Assembly: GCA_013362785.1 (NCBI GenBank)
Contig: JABFVM010000108.1
Span: 1 to 46,024, forward strand
Source of the DNA: Streptomyces sp.
Lineage (GTDB): Bacteria; Actinomycetota; Actinomycetes; Streptomycetales; Streptomycetaceae
Direction of reading: 5' to 3'
Length of the DNA stretch: 46,024 nt
Positions 23,722-31,624 of this stretch are shown piece by piece. Position 1 is the first letter of the stretch, and every line of letters begins with the position of its first letter. The notes under the pieces were generated by a model, which did no database searches, was not told where the DNA came from, and saw nothing but the letters and a program-made list of their open reading frames with translations. Made by a program: the position numbers and the translations under genes.

Positions 23722-25782
23722 TTGATCACCACCCCCGCATCGACGACCGCACCGGCTCCTCGCGGGCAGGGACGCACTTCCGCGCCGGTGGGGGCGTCCA
23801 GACAGGCACCTCCATCCACATGGGGGCCTGCCCCCACTCAGGGTTCCCCCGCAGAGGCAGTTGCCCCCGCGCAAGCAACTGCACCAGCGCTGGAGAGAAG
23901 AGCGCCGCAGGAGCAGGCGTCGGGGCAGGGAGTTGCCGCGTCCGTGCCGGTCCGGGTGCCGGCCTCGGCAGACACCCCGCACACCGAGCGGCTACGCGAC
24001 GCCGTTTCCGACCTCCTGGAGCATCCCGACCCGCACACCGCTGCGCAGGCCGCCGCCGTGGAGAACCTGCTCCGCTGCTGGGTACGCGAGACCGACATCC
24101 CCGCTCCCGACAACGGGATCCTCCGCATCCCCCTGCCAGCCACCGGTACGGCCCTGCTCATCCCGGTCCGCTACTGGTCCCCGACGGGGTGGCACCGCTT
24201 CGGCCTCCCACGCCTCGCCGACGCACCCGACAACTCCCCACCGGCCGACGCCGTCACCTTGGCGGCCCTGCTCACCCGTGAGACGGACGGGGGAGCCGAC
24301 ACCGTCTCCGCAGCCACCGACCTCGTCGCCCGTGTCGCCGACTCCGTCCGACGCACCGCCACATTCATCAGCGAATACCGGGACAGGCCCGCCGAAGGCT
24401 CCGACCTCTTCCTCAGCGCCGAGCAGGCACTCACGCTCGGACACCCACTCCACCCGACCCCAAAGAGTCGCGAGGGTCTCTCCGAGGCAGAAGCACGGCT
24501 GTACTCACCCGAGTTGCGCGGCTCCTTTCCCTTGCACTGGCTGGCTGTCGCTCCTTCCCTCCTCGCCACCGACTCGGCCTGGACCGAGCGCGGCCGTATC
24601 GTGCTCGCCGCCCGGCTCACGGCCCGCCTGGCAGGACCTGGCCTGCCGTTGCCCGACGGGTACGCGGCCCTGCCCCTGCATCCCTGGCAGTTGCGCGAGG
24701 TCCGGCATCGTCCCGAGACCGCGGCCCTGCTCGATGCCGGACTGCTCCGGGACCTCGGCGCCTACGGCGCCCCATGGCATCCCACCTCCTCCGTTCGAAC
24801 CGTCCACAGATCCGACGCCGCGGCCATGCTCAAGCTGTCGCTGGGCCTGCGCATCACCAACTCCCGGCGTGAGAATCTCCGCAAGGAGTTGCACCGCGGC
24901 GTCGAGGTCCACCGACTCCTGCGCAGTGGCCTCTCTACGCAGTGGCAGGCCGCGCACCCGGGATTCGACATCGTGCGCGACCCGGCCTGGCTCGCCGTCG
25001 ACGGGCCGCACGGCGGTGCCATGGCCGGCCTCGACGTGATGATCCGGCACAACCCCTTCAAGCCCTCCGACGACGTGTCTTGCGTGGCCGGACTCGTCTC
25101 GCCCCGCCCGCAGGCACAGACCGGCAAGGTCGCGGGGCGCCCCCGGCCGGACGAGCAGCCCCTGCGGTCTCGCCTCGCCGACGTGATTGAGCGCCTCGCC
25201 GCCCGGACAGGCCGCCCTCGAGGTGCCGTTGCCGCCGAGTGGTTCCTGCGCTACCTCGAACACGTCGTCCGGCCGGTGCTGTGGCTGGACGCCGAGGCCG
25301 GAATCGCCCTGGAGGCACACCAGCAGAACACGCTGCTCCTGTTGGACGGCGACGGCTGGCCTTCGGGCGGCCGATACCGCGACAACCAGGGCTACTACTT
25401 CCGTGAGTCCCGGCACGCGGCCCTCGACGCCCGACTGCCCGGCATCGGCGAGCACAGCGACACCTTCGTCTCCGATGAAGTCGCCGACGAGCGCTTCGCG
25501 TACTACCTCGCGATCAACAACGTCTTCGGCCTCATCGGAGCGTTCGGCTCTCAGCGTCTCGCCGACGAACGGTTGTTGCTCGCCGCCTTCCGTCGCTTCC
25601 TGAGCGATGTGGCCACCGGTCCTACCCGGCTGCGCACCTCACTGCCGGCCCACCTGCTCGACTCACCGGTCCTGCGCTCCAAGGCCAACCTGCTGACCCG
25701 GCTGCACGGACTCGATGAACTCGTCGGCCCGGTCGACACCCAGTCCGTCTACGTCACCATCGCCAACCCCCTGCGTCCCTGA
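23722..25782 (+). CDS. IucA/IucC-family NRPS-independent siderophore synthetase
   Basis: The product has 686 residues if it starts at the TTG at 23722 (GAGGA 7 bases upstream). The first 80 residues are Ala/Pro/Gln-rich and not part of the fold; a later GTG start is possible. The family core begins near ERLRDAVSDLLEH. Typical blocks are GHPLHPTPKSREGLS, LPLHPWQLREV, the nucleotide-binding HPTSSVRTVH, KLSLGLRITNSRREN and EAHQQNTLLLL, with RDNQGYYF in the ferric-reductase-like C-terminal part. Such enzymes use ATP to adenylate a carboxylate (often citrate) and form an amide or ester with an amine. Type (A, B or C) and product cannot be fixed. It follows the aminotransferase after 255 bp with no gene between. 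Confidence 0.9.
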   Translation: MITTPASTTAPAPRGQGRTSAPVGASRQAPPSTWGPAPTQGSPAEAVAPAQATAPALERRAPQEQASGQGVAASVPVRVPASADTPHTERLRDAVSDLLEHPDPHTAAQAAAVENLLRCWVRETDIPAPDNGILRIPLPATGTALLIPVRYWSPTGWHRFGLPRLADAPDNSPPADAVTLAALLTRETDGGADTVSAATDLVARVADSVRRTATFISEYRDRPAEGSDLFLSAEQALTLGHPLHPTPKSREGLSEAEARLYSPELRGSFPLHWLAVAPSLLATDSAWTERGRIVLAARLTARLAGPGLPLPDGYAALPLHPWQLREVRHRPETAALLDAGLLRDLGAYGAPWHPTSSVRTVHRSDAAAMLKLSLGLRITNSRRENLRKELHRGVEVHRLLRSGLSTQWQAAHPGFDIVRDPAWLAVDGPHGGAMAGLDVMIRHNPFKPSDDVSCVAGLVSPRPQAQTGKVAGRPRPDEQPLRSRLADVIERLAARTGRPRGAVAAEWFLRYLEHVVRPVLWLDAEAGIALEAHQQNTLLLLDGDGWPSGGRYRDNQGYYFRESRHAALDARLPGIGEHSDTFVSDEVADERFAYYLAINNVFGLIGAFGSQRLADERLLLAAFRRFLSDVATGPTRLRTSLPAHLLDSPVLRSKANLLTRLHGLDELVGPVDTQSVYVTIANPLRP

Positions 25783-25955
25783 CCATCACCGTCGCTCCTC
25801 GTCACGCCGCACCTCCATCGCGGTCGACCCACCTCGGCGGCCGGCCGACCAGCACCGCTTGCTCCCCGCATCCCCGACCAACGCCTCCGCTGTTCACCAA
25901 CTCCCTTTATCTCTCGGGTACATGACCCACCCCGCCTCCTGAGAAGAGTGTCGCC

Positions 25956-26807
25956 GTGCCTCCCACCGACGCCAGTGCCGACGCCTGTACCGCCCCCTTC
26001 GCCGAGATCGGCATCGCCACGAGCCCGGGTACTCGTGTGAGTCCGATCGACGCGACCGCCGGCGAGGCCGCCGACGCTGCAGACTGCGAGGACACGCTGG
26101 ACCTGCGTCTGCCCAACGAGTTCATCGCGCTCTTCGCGGAGGACGTCGATGCGGATGGAGGCCGGAGCCGGTTCCTGGCTGGCACGGGTATGACCGATCC
26201 CGCGGCCGATCCCACGTCCTTCCTTCTGACCGCCGAAGATCTACTCGACCGCGTTGCCGACTGGGGACCGATCAGCACACCAGCGGGAGTGCTTCACCTT
26301 GTCCCCGTGTGTGTCGAGCGAGACCTTCCGATCATCGACCGGTGGATGAAAGACCCTGCCGTCGCGACGTTCTGGGGACTCGGCGGACCTGAGAACGCGG
26401 CCGAGGAGCATCTTTGGTCGCAGCTCACCGGAGACGGGCGCAGCGTTCCGTGCCTGGGCACGCTGGAGGGCACGCCGATGAGCTACTGGGAGATCTACCG
26501 TGCCGACCTCGACCCGCTGGCCCGGCACTACCCGGCTCGGCCCCACGACACCGGAGTCCATCTCCTCATCGGTGCCGTCGGCGACCGTGGGAGAGGACTC
26601 GGTGGCACTCTGCTCCGAGCCGTCGCCGACCTCGTACTCGACAGGCGGCCTGCCTGCGCTCGCGTCGTCGCTGAACCCGACATTCGCAACACCCCTTCCG
26701 TCGCGGCCTTCCTGAGCGCCGGCTTCCGGTTCTCCGCCGAGATCGAGCTGCCCGCCAAGCGGGCCGCCCTCATGGTCAGAGACCGCAGCCTGCGCCACCT
26801 TCCGTGA
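25956..26807 (+). CDS. GNAT acyltransferase of siderophore type (RhbD/IucB-like)
   Basis: The product has 283 residues. The N-terminal 90-100 residues are acidic and low in conserved features. The C-terminal GNAT domain of the siderophore class starts at LVPVCVERDLPIIDRWMKDP and includes FWGLGGP, MSYWEIYRAD, the acetyl-CoA loop VGDRGRGLGGTLLRAV and VVAEPDIRNTPSVAAFLSAGF. Relatives acylate the hydroxylamine or amine that becomes the iron ligand. The start is GTG at 25956; no strong ribosome site is seen. It is the third gene of the cassette, 173 bp after the synthetase. A decarboxylase and an N-hydroxylase, expected in rhizobactin-like pathways, are not in the window. Confidence 0.82.
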   Translation: MPPTDASADACTAPFAEIGIATSPGTRVSPIDATAGEAADAADCEDTLDLRLPNEFIALFAEDVDADGGRSRFLAGTGMTDPAADPTSFLLTAEDLLDRVADWGPISTPAGVLHLVPVCVERDLPIIDRWMKDPAVATFWGLGGPENAAEEHLWSQLTGDGRSVPCLGTLEGTPMSYWEIYRADLDPLARHYPARPHDTGVHLLIGAVGDRGRGLGGTLLRAVADLVLDRRPACARVVAEPDIRNTPSVAAFLSAGFRFSAEIELPAKRAALMVRDRSLRHLP

Positions 26808-26811
26808 CGCC

Positions 26812-27306
26812 ATGTCGCAGCGTCGTCACTTTTGGTACACCGCTCGCGCCGATCCGGTTCCCACTTCCGACCAGCAGACCCAGATTCCGCTCCAGGGCAG
26901 TCGGCTCAGATCCCACTCAGGCCCGAGTTGCCACCGCATTCACACCGCCACAGCACTCACCCAGCACTGCATTTACGCGGATACCGCACGCAACAAGCAC
27001 TGCACTCACGCCGCCACCGCACTCACCAAGCAGATCGCCTCACGAAGCGCCCAACCCGGCATCGGTACCGGTACCGACCGACCCCGCCCGAACCTGATCA
27101 GCCCGGGGGCCCTCCCAACCGACCCGGACGGCACCCGAACCAACCCCGATCACGCTCGAACCATCTCTGACCTCAATCGAACCGACCTCACACGCATCCG
27201 AACCGATCCGATACCCACCCGAGGAACCCCGGTCTTGATCCCGTCCCCCGTCCCCACCGCGACCACCCGTTTGTCAGTGCCGGGCCGTAGGGTGGTCGCG
27301 CTATGA
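26812..27306 (+). CDS. Possible low-complexity ORF bridging the GNAT and helicase genes
   Basis: This ORF of 164 residues starts at an ATG 4 bp after the GNAT stop and ends in ATGA shared with the helicase start, so it fills the 495-bp gap exactly. The product is Thr/Arg/Pro/His-rich with no recognisable fold. It holds a duplicated HTATALTQ/HAATALTK block (DNA copies at 26941 and 27007, 66 bp apart) and an RTxxxxx heptad array. Its codons are clearly less G/C-ending than those of the neighbours, no ribosome site is visible, and other frames are also partly open. It is either a real coupled gene of unknown function or non-coding repeat DNA; the latter is more likely. Confidence 0.25.
   Translation: MSQRRHFWYTARADPVPTSDQQTQIPLQGSRLRSHSGPSCHRIHTATALTQHCIYADTARNKHCTHAATALTKQIASRSAQPGIGTGTDRPRPNLISPGALPTDPDGTRTNPDHARTISDLNRTDLTRIRTDPIPTRGTPVLIPSPVPTATTRLSVPGRRVVAL
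27115..27219 (+). repeat. 21-bp periodic repeat, five units
   Basis: CGAACC recurs at 27136, 27157, 27178 and 27199, exactly 21 bp apart, and a one-mismatch copy (CCAACC) lies at 27115. The rest of each unit is poorly conserved but C/A-rich. Twenty-one bases are both two helical turns and seven codons. The array ends about 80 bp before the helicase start. Confidence 0.7.
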
Positions 27307-29294
27307 CAAAGCCCTCACTCCCCGAACTCCTGCATGCTGCCGTCACTGCCGTCGGCGGTACGGAGCGCCCCGGCCAGGTGACCATGGCCGAATCCGTCGC
27401 GGAGGCGATCGACGGCGACTCCCATCTGCTGGTCCAGGCCGGCACCGGCACCGGAAAGTCGCTCGGCTACCTCGTGCCCGCGCTCGCGCACGGGGAGCGA
27501 GTCGTCGTGGCGACTGCCACCCTGGCGCTGCAGCGCCAGCTCGTGGAGCGGGACCTGCCTCGCACCGTCGACGCACTGCACCCCCTGCTGCGCCGTCGCC
27601 CCGAGTTCGCGATGCTCAAGGGCAGGTCGAACTATCTGTGCCTGCACCGCCTGCACGAGGGCGTCCCGCAGGACGAGGAGGAGGGCCTCTTCGACCAGTT
27701 CGAGGCAGCCGCACCCACCAGCAAGCTGGGCCAGGACCTGCTGCGGCTGCGCGACTGGTCGGACGAGACGGAGACCGGCGACCGCGACAACCTGACGCCC
27801 GGCGTGTCCGACCGTGCCTGGGCTCAGGTGTCGGTGTCCTCGCGGGAGTGCCTCGGCGCCTCGAAGTGCGCCTACGGCGCCGAATGCTTCGCCGAGATGG
27901 CCCGCGAGCGGGCCAAGCTCGCGGAGGTTGTCGTCACCAACCACGCGCTGCTCGCGATCGACGCCATCGAGGGCGCCCCTGTCCTCCCGCAGCACGAGGT
28001 CCTGATCGTCGACGAGGCGCACGAACTTGTCTCCCGGGTCACTGGAGTGGCCACTGGCGAACTCACTCCTGGCCAGGTCAACCGCGCGGTACGCCGCGCC
28101 GCGAAGCTCGCCAACGAGAAGGCCGCCGACCAGCTCCAGACCGCCGCCGAAGGCTTCGAACGGCTGATGGAGCTGGCTCTGCCGGGCCGCCTGGAGGAGA
28201 TCCCGGAGGACCTCGCCTACGCGCTCATGGCACTGCGCGACGCGTGCCGCACCGTCATCTCCGCGATCGGCGCGACCCGCGACAAGTCCGTGCAGGACGA
28301 GGACGCGGTCCGCAAACAGGCGCTGGCCTCGGTCGAGACGGTGCACGACGTGGCGGAGCGGATCACCAACGGCTCCGAGTGGGACGTCGTCTGGTACGAG
28401 CGGCACGACCGTTTCGGCGCCTCCCTGCGCGTGGCCCCCATGTCGGTGTCAGGGCTCCTGCGCGAGAAGCTCTTCGAGGACCGCTCCGTCATCCTGACCT
28501 CCGCGACCCTCAAGCTGGGCGGCGACTTCAACGGCGTAGGCGCGTCCCTGGGGCTGGCACCCGAGGGGACGGAGGGCGACGACCTTCCGCAGTGGAAGGG
28601 GGTGGATGTCGGCTCGCCCTTCGAGTACCGCAAGCAGGGCATCCTGTACGTCGCCAAGCACCTGTCCCGTCCCGCGCGGGACGGCGACCGTGTCGACATG
28701 CTCGACGAGCTGACGGAACTGATCCAGGCGGCCGGGGGCCGCACGCTCGGCCTGTTCTCCTCCATGCGCGCCGCGCAGCTGGCCGCCGAGGAACTTCGCT
28801 CCCGCATCCCCGAGTTCCCCATCCTCCTCCAGGGCGAGGAGACGCTCGGCGAGCTGATCAAGAACTTCTCGGCCGACTCGAAGACCTGTCTGTTCGGCAC
28901 CCTGTCCCTCTGGCAGGGCGTCGATGTGCCCGGTCCCAGCTGCCAGCTGGTCGTCATGGACAAGATCCCGTTCCCACGCCCGGACGACCCGCTGATGAGC
29001 GCCCGCCAGAAGGCCGTGGAGGACGCCGGCGGCAACGGCTTCATGGCGGTCGCCGCCACTCACGCCGCGCTGCTCATGGCCCAGGGCGCCGGCCGCCTCG
29101 TACGGGCATCGGGGGACCGCGGCGTGGTCGCCGTACTGGACCAGCGGCTGGCCACGGCACGGTACGGGAGCTATCTGAAGGCGTCACTGCCCGACTTCTG
29201 GTACACGACGGACCGTAATCAGGTCCGAAAGTCGCTGGCCACGATCGACGCGGCGGCGAAGCAGGCAGAGGCGGAGGCGGATCAGCCGCAGTGA
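27303..29294 (+). CDS. DinG/XPD-like iron-sulfur ATP-dependent DNA helicase
   Basis: The product has 663 residues. SF2 helicase motifs are AGTGTGKS (46-53), TATLALQRQL, and DEAH (237-240). Four cysteines fit an XPD/DinG iron-sulfur cluster: C113 (SNYLCLH), C183, C189 and C195 (ECLGASKCAYGAECF). The C-terminal part has ILTSATL, LFSSMRAAQLAA, GTLSLWQGVDVPG and the arginine-finger region QGAGRLVRASGDRG. Such enzymes unwind DNA 5' to 3' and resolve R-loops or damaged replication structures. The gene converges on lexA, a repair-themed neighbourhood, but no clear SOS box was found in front of it. The ATG at 27303 overlaps the stop of the low-complexity ORF. Confidence 0.88.
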   Translation: MTKPSLPELLHAAVTAVGGTERPGQVTMAESVAEAIDGDSHLLVQAGTGTGKSLGYLVPALAHGERVVVATATLALQRQLVERDLPRTVDALHPLLRRRPEFAMLKGRSNYLCLHRLHEGVPQDEEEGLFDQFEAAAPTSKLGQDLLRLRDWSDETETGDRDNLTPGVSDRAWAQVSVSSRECLGASKCAYGAECFAEMARERAKLAEVVVTNHALLAIDAIEGAPVLPQHEVLIVDEAHELVSRVTGVATGELTPGQVNRAVRRAAKLANEKAADQLQTAAEGFERLMELALPGRLEEIPEDLAYALMALRDACRTVISAIGATRDKSVQDEDAVRKQALASVETVHDVAERITNGSEWDVVWYERHDRFGASLRVAPMSVSGLLREKLFEDRSVILTSATLKLGGDFNGVGASLGLAPEGTEGDDLPQWKGVDVGSPFEYRKQGILYVAKHLSRPARDGDRVDMLDELTELIQAAGGRTLGLFSSMRAAQLAAEELRSRIPEFPILLQGEETLGELIKNFSADSKTCLFGTLSLWQGVDVPGPSCQLVVMDKIPFPRPDDPLMSARQKAVEDAGGNGFMAVAATHAALLMAQGAGRLVRASGDRGVVAVLDQRLATARYGSYLKASLPDFWYTTDRNQVRKSLATIDAAAKQAEAEADQPQ

Positions 29295-29474
29295 TGAGGG
29301 GCGGCCTGTCGCGATGCCGCGACAGGCCAACTCCCCGTCTTTATCCTCCACGACGGGCCAACCGTCGATCTGATATCCCTCGGTCCGACATCCGCCGATG
29401 TCGGCTGCCGCCATGCACCTACTGCCCTGCACCAGGCGGCGCAGCCCCCTGGCAACAGGGCCCATAACAGCACA

Positions 29475-29508
29475 GGGCCCCGGAACCGGCGCAGGGGTTC
29501 CGGGGCCC
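29475..29508. terminator. Bidirectional terminator, helicase / lexA
   Basis: GGGCCCCGGAACC (29475-29487) and GGTTCCGGGGCCC (29496-29508) form a perfect 13-bp stem with an 8-base loop between the convergent helicase and lexA genes. The other 200 bp of the gap hold no gene. Confidence 0.85.
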
Positions 29509-29549
29509 GGTCAGAGAGCGATGCCCTTCGGCATCGCCCGCCGCAGCCG

Positions 29550-30329
29550 TCACACGCGGCGCAGCACCGCCACCACCTTGCCCAGGATGGTGGCGTCGTC
29601 GCCCGGGATCGGCTCGTACGCCGAGTTGTGCGGGAGGAGCCAGACGTGGCCGTCCTCGCGCTTGAAGCGCTTGACGGTGGCCTCGCCGTCGAGCATCGCG
29701 GCCACGATGTCGCCGTTCTCGGCGACCGGCTGACGCCGGACCGTGACCCAGTCGCCGTCGCAGATCGCGGCCTCGATCATCGAGTCACCGACGACCTTCA
29801 GCACGAAGAGCTCGCCGTCGCCGACCAGCTGCCGGGGGAGCGGGAAGACGTCCTCGACCGACTCCTCCGCGAGGATCGGGCCACCGGCGGCGATGCGGCC
29901 GACCAGCGGGACGTACGACGCGGCGGGCTTGCCGGCGGTGTCCGTGGGCTGCACGGAGGCGGCCTGGTCGGAGCCGCGCACCTCGTACGCACGAGGGCGA
30001 TGCGGGTCGCGACGGAGGAAGCCCTTGCGCTCCAGTGCCATCAGCTGGTGTGCGACCGAGGACGTGCTCGACAGGCCGACCGCCTGGCCGATCTCCCGCA
30101 TGGACGGCGGGTAGCCACGCCGCTGCACCGAATCCCTGATGACCTCGATCACGCGGCGCTGCCGGTCTGTGAGCCCCGAGCTGTCCGCCCGGATGCCAGG
30201 AGGTCGGCCCGGTAGGGAGCGCTTGTGTCCCTCGGGATTCATGGCTTCGTTCATCGCATGCACCGGCTCGAGTCGGCCCTGGGAGCGGTCCTGGGCAGTG
30301 ATGGTGGCACTGTCTGCGGTGGTGGTCAC
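29550..30329 (-). CDS. lexA: SOS repressor LexA
   Basis: The product has 259 residues. The N-terminal winged helix (about 52-116, [20 protein letters not shown] to [19 protein letters not shown]) binds DNA. The C-terminal S24 peptidase domain has the self-cleavage bond A148-G149 (RIAAGGPIL), nucleophile S183 (VVGDSMIE) and base K220 (EATVKRFK). RecA-stimulated cleavage lifts repression of DNA repair genes. The GTG at 30329 is chosen because AGGGG precedes it and relatives begin [13 protein letters not shown]; the frame is open 23 codons further up, but that part overlaps the SOS box region. An SOS box lies 60 bp upstream, so the gene is probably autoregulated. Confidence 0.95.
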   Translation of the reverse strand: MTTTADSATITAQDRSQGRLEPVHAMNEAMNPEGHKRSLPGRPPGIRADSSGLTDRQRRVIEVIRDSVQRRGYPPSMREIGQAVGLSSTSSVAHQLMALERKGFLRRDPHRPRAYEVRGSDQAASVQPTDTAGKPAASYVPLVGRIAAGGPILAEESVEDVFPLPRQLVGDGELFVLKVVGDSMIEAAICDGDWVTVRRQPVAENGDIVAAMLDGEATVKRFKREDGHVWLLPHNSAYEPIPGDDATILGKVVAVLRRV

Positions 30330-30388
30330 GTCGGCCCCTCTCGATGGTCTCCCTGCTGCACAACGGTAGTTGCTTTCGAAAGGTTGCG

Positions 30389-30404
30389 CCAAACACACGT
30401 TCGA
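30389..30404 (-). promoter_or_regulatory. SOS box (LexA operator) upstream of lexA
   Basis: On the minus strand the site reads CGAAC-GTGT-GTTTG inside TCGAAC...GTTTGG. It fits the actinobacterial SOS consensus CGAAC-N4-GTTCG with one mismatch. It lies 60 bp upstream of the lexA start codon. Confidence 0.75.
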
Positions 30405-30737
30405 GTGAAAAATCGCGAATCGCCTGACGTGATCATGTGTCTGGGTGTATGGCTAACGCGCTTCCCGGCGGACAAAAGGGCCCATTGTTGTACTCTTCAC
30501 CGTCGGTGTACGACCTCGTGGGTTGTCGCCCCAGTCTGCCATCCGGCATCGGATCAACCGTGGAGTGACCCCCATCTGTGCGGGAGTCGCACGTCCCCTC
30601 CGTGTGGCGCTCACGGTATCTCCGTATGTGTCACGGCGATACGGCTGTGCATGCACGTGTGTGTCGTGGCCTTGCGGTCTACAGCGCGTGACCGTGCGTA
30701 CGCGACACGCGCGCATGGCGTGCATGTATGAGCCAAT

Positions 30738-30753
30738 CCCCACATGTAGTGGT
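30738..30753 (+). promoter_or_regulatory. NrdR box upstream of nrdR-nrdJ
   Basis: The 16-bp sequence CCCCACATGTAGTGGT is an imperfect palindrome centred on ACATGT and resembles known NrdR boxes of the CnACATGTAGTG type. It lies 138 bp before nrdR. NrdR boxes usually come in pairs; a convincing second copy was not found. Confidence 0.6.
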
Positions 30754-30890
30754 TGGATTGCAGCAGCAGCCCAGAAGTTGTGGTCCCCCGGGTCTTTGGA
30801 CGCTCGGAGATCGCCTATGCTTGGGGCTGCTTCGAGGGGCCCATGAGGTCCAGCGAGGCTATTGAGTCTGCTGTGAGGAGGGTTGGAGTT

Positions 30891-31460
30891 ATGCATTGCC
30901 CCTTCTGCAGGCACCCCGACAGCCGTGTCGTCGACAGTCGTACGACCGACGACGGCACGTCGATCCGCAGGCGCCGTCAGTGTCCGGACTGCTCCCGTCG
31001 TTTCACGACCGTGGAGACGTGTTCGCTGATGGTGATCAAGCGATCCGGAGTCACCGAGCCGTTCAGTCGCATCAAGGTCATCAACGGTGTGCGCAAGGCA
31101 TGCCAGGGACGACCTGTCACCGAGGACGCTCTCGCCCAGCTCGGCCAGCGGGTCGAGGAGGCGGTGCGGGCCACCGGTAGTGCCGAGCTGACCACCCATG
31201 ACGTAGGGCTGGCCATACTCGGCCCGTTGCAGGAGCTCGACCTCGTCGCCTATCTGCGATTCGCCTCCGTCTACCGGGCGTTCGACTCGCTTGAGGACTT
31301 CGAGGCCGCGATCGCGGAACTCCGGGTGGTGACGGGAAGCCCCGCCGCGGACGACGACGACCGCGAAGACGACGCAGGACCTGTCACGGGGGGCCGGGAA
31401 GACGATCGCGGGTCCGGAGGGGCTGGACAAGTCCCCGTTCCCGCCGGCGCCGCCGACTGA
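30891..31460 (+). CDS. nrdR: Transcriptional repressor NrdR
   Basis: The product has 189 residues: an N-terminal zinc ribbon (MHCPFC...RRRRQCPDC), an ATP-cone (about 46-136, [19 protein letters not shown] to [12 protein letters not shown]), and a disordered acidic tail of about 45 residues seen in Streptomyces. NrdR senses ATP/dATP and represses ribonucleotide reductase genes through NrdR boxes. GGAG precedes the ATG at 30891, and family members start MHCPFC; the upstream open frame is not used. nrdJ follows after 164 bp on the same strand, and the box at 30738 fits control of both genes. Confidence 0.95.
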   Translation: MHCPFCRHPDSRVVDSRTTDDGTSIRRRRQCPDCSRRFTTVETCSLMVIKRSGVTEPFSRIKVINGVRKACQGRPVTEDALAQLGQRVEEAVRATGSAELTTHDVGLAILGPLQELDLVAYLRFASVYRAFDSLEDFEAAIAELRVVTGSPAADDDDREDDAGPVTGGREDDRGSGGAGQVPVPAGAAD

Positions 31461-31624
31461 GGCGGGCCGGATCCGGTCCTCGGACTCCGGATCCGGCCGT
31501 GAAGCGGCGACAGAAGACCTGCTGCGGGTGGCGATCAGAGGGTGCCCGCAGCACCAGACAGAACACCGTGCCACGGGGAACATCGGGGCACTTCAGGGCG
31601 TTTTAGCCCGTACAGGGAGGCGGC

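Larger units (their letters stand above)
30330..30890. other. Divergent lexA-nrdR regulatory region
   Basis: These 561 bp carry no convincing gene. They hold the SOS box next to lexA and the NrdR box next to nrdR. The part 30360-30500 is clearly less GC-rich than the genes and should contain the lexA promoter. ORFs that cross the region on either strand lack ribosome sites. No cobalamin riboswitch was recognised. Confidence 0.6.

Noticed and set aside
21109..23982. 957-codon minus-strand open frame across the siderophore aminotransferase
   Set aside because: No domain, no ribosome site; the plus-strand gene has full PLP-enzyme motifs.
30330..30890. Cobalamin riboswitch before the B12-dependent reductase
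   Set aside because: No B12-box-like sequence or typical fold was recognised; control is better explained by the NrdR box.
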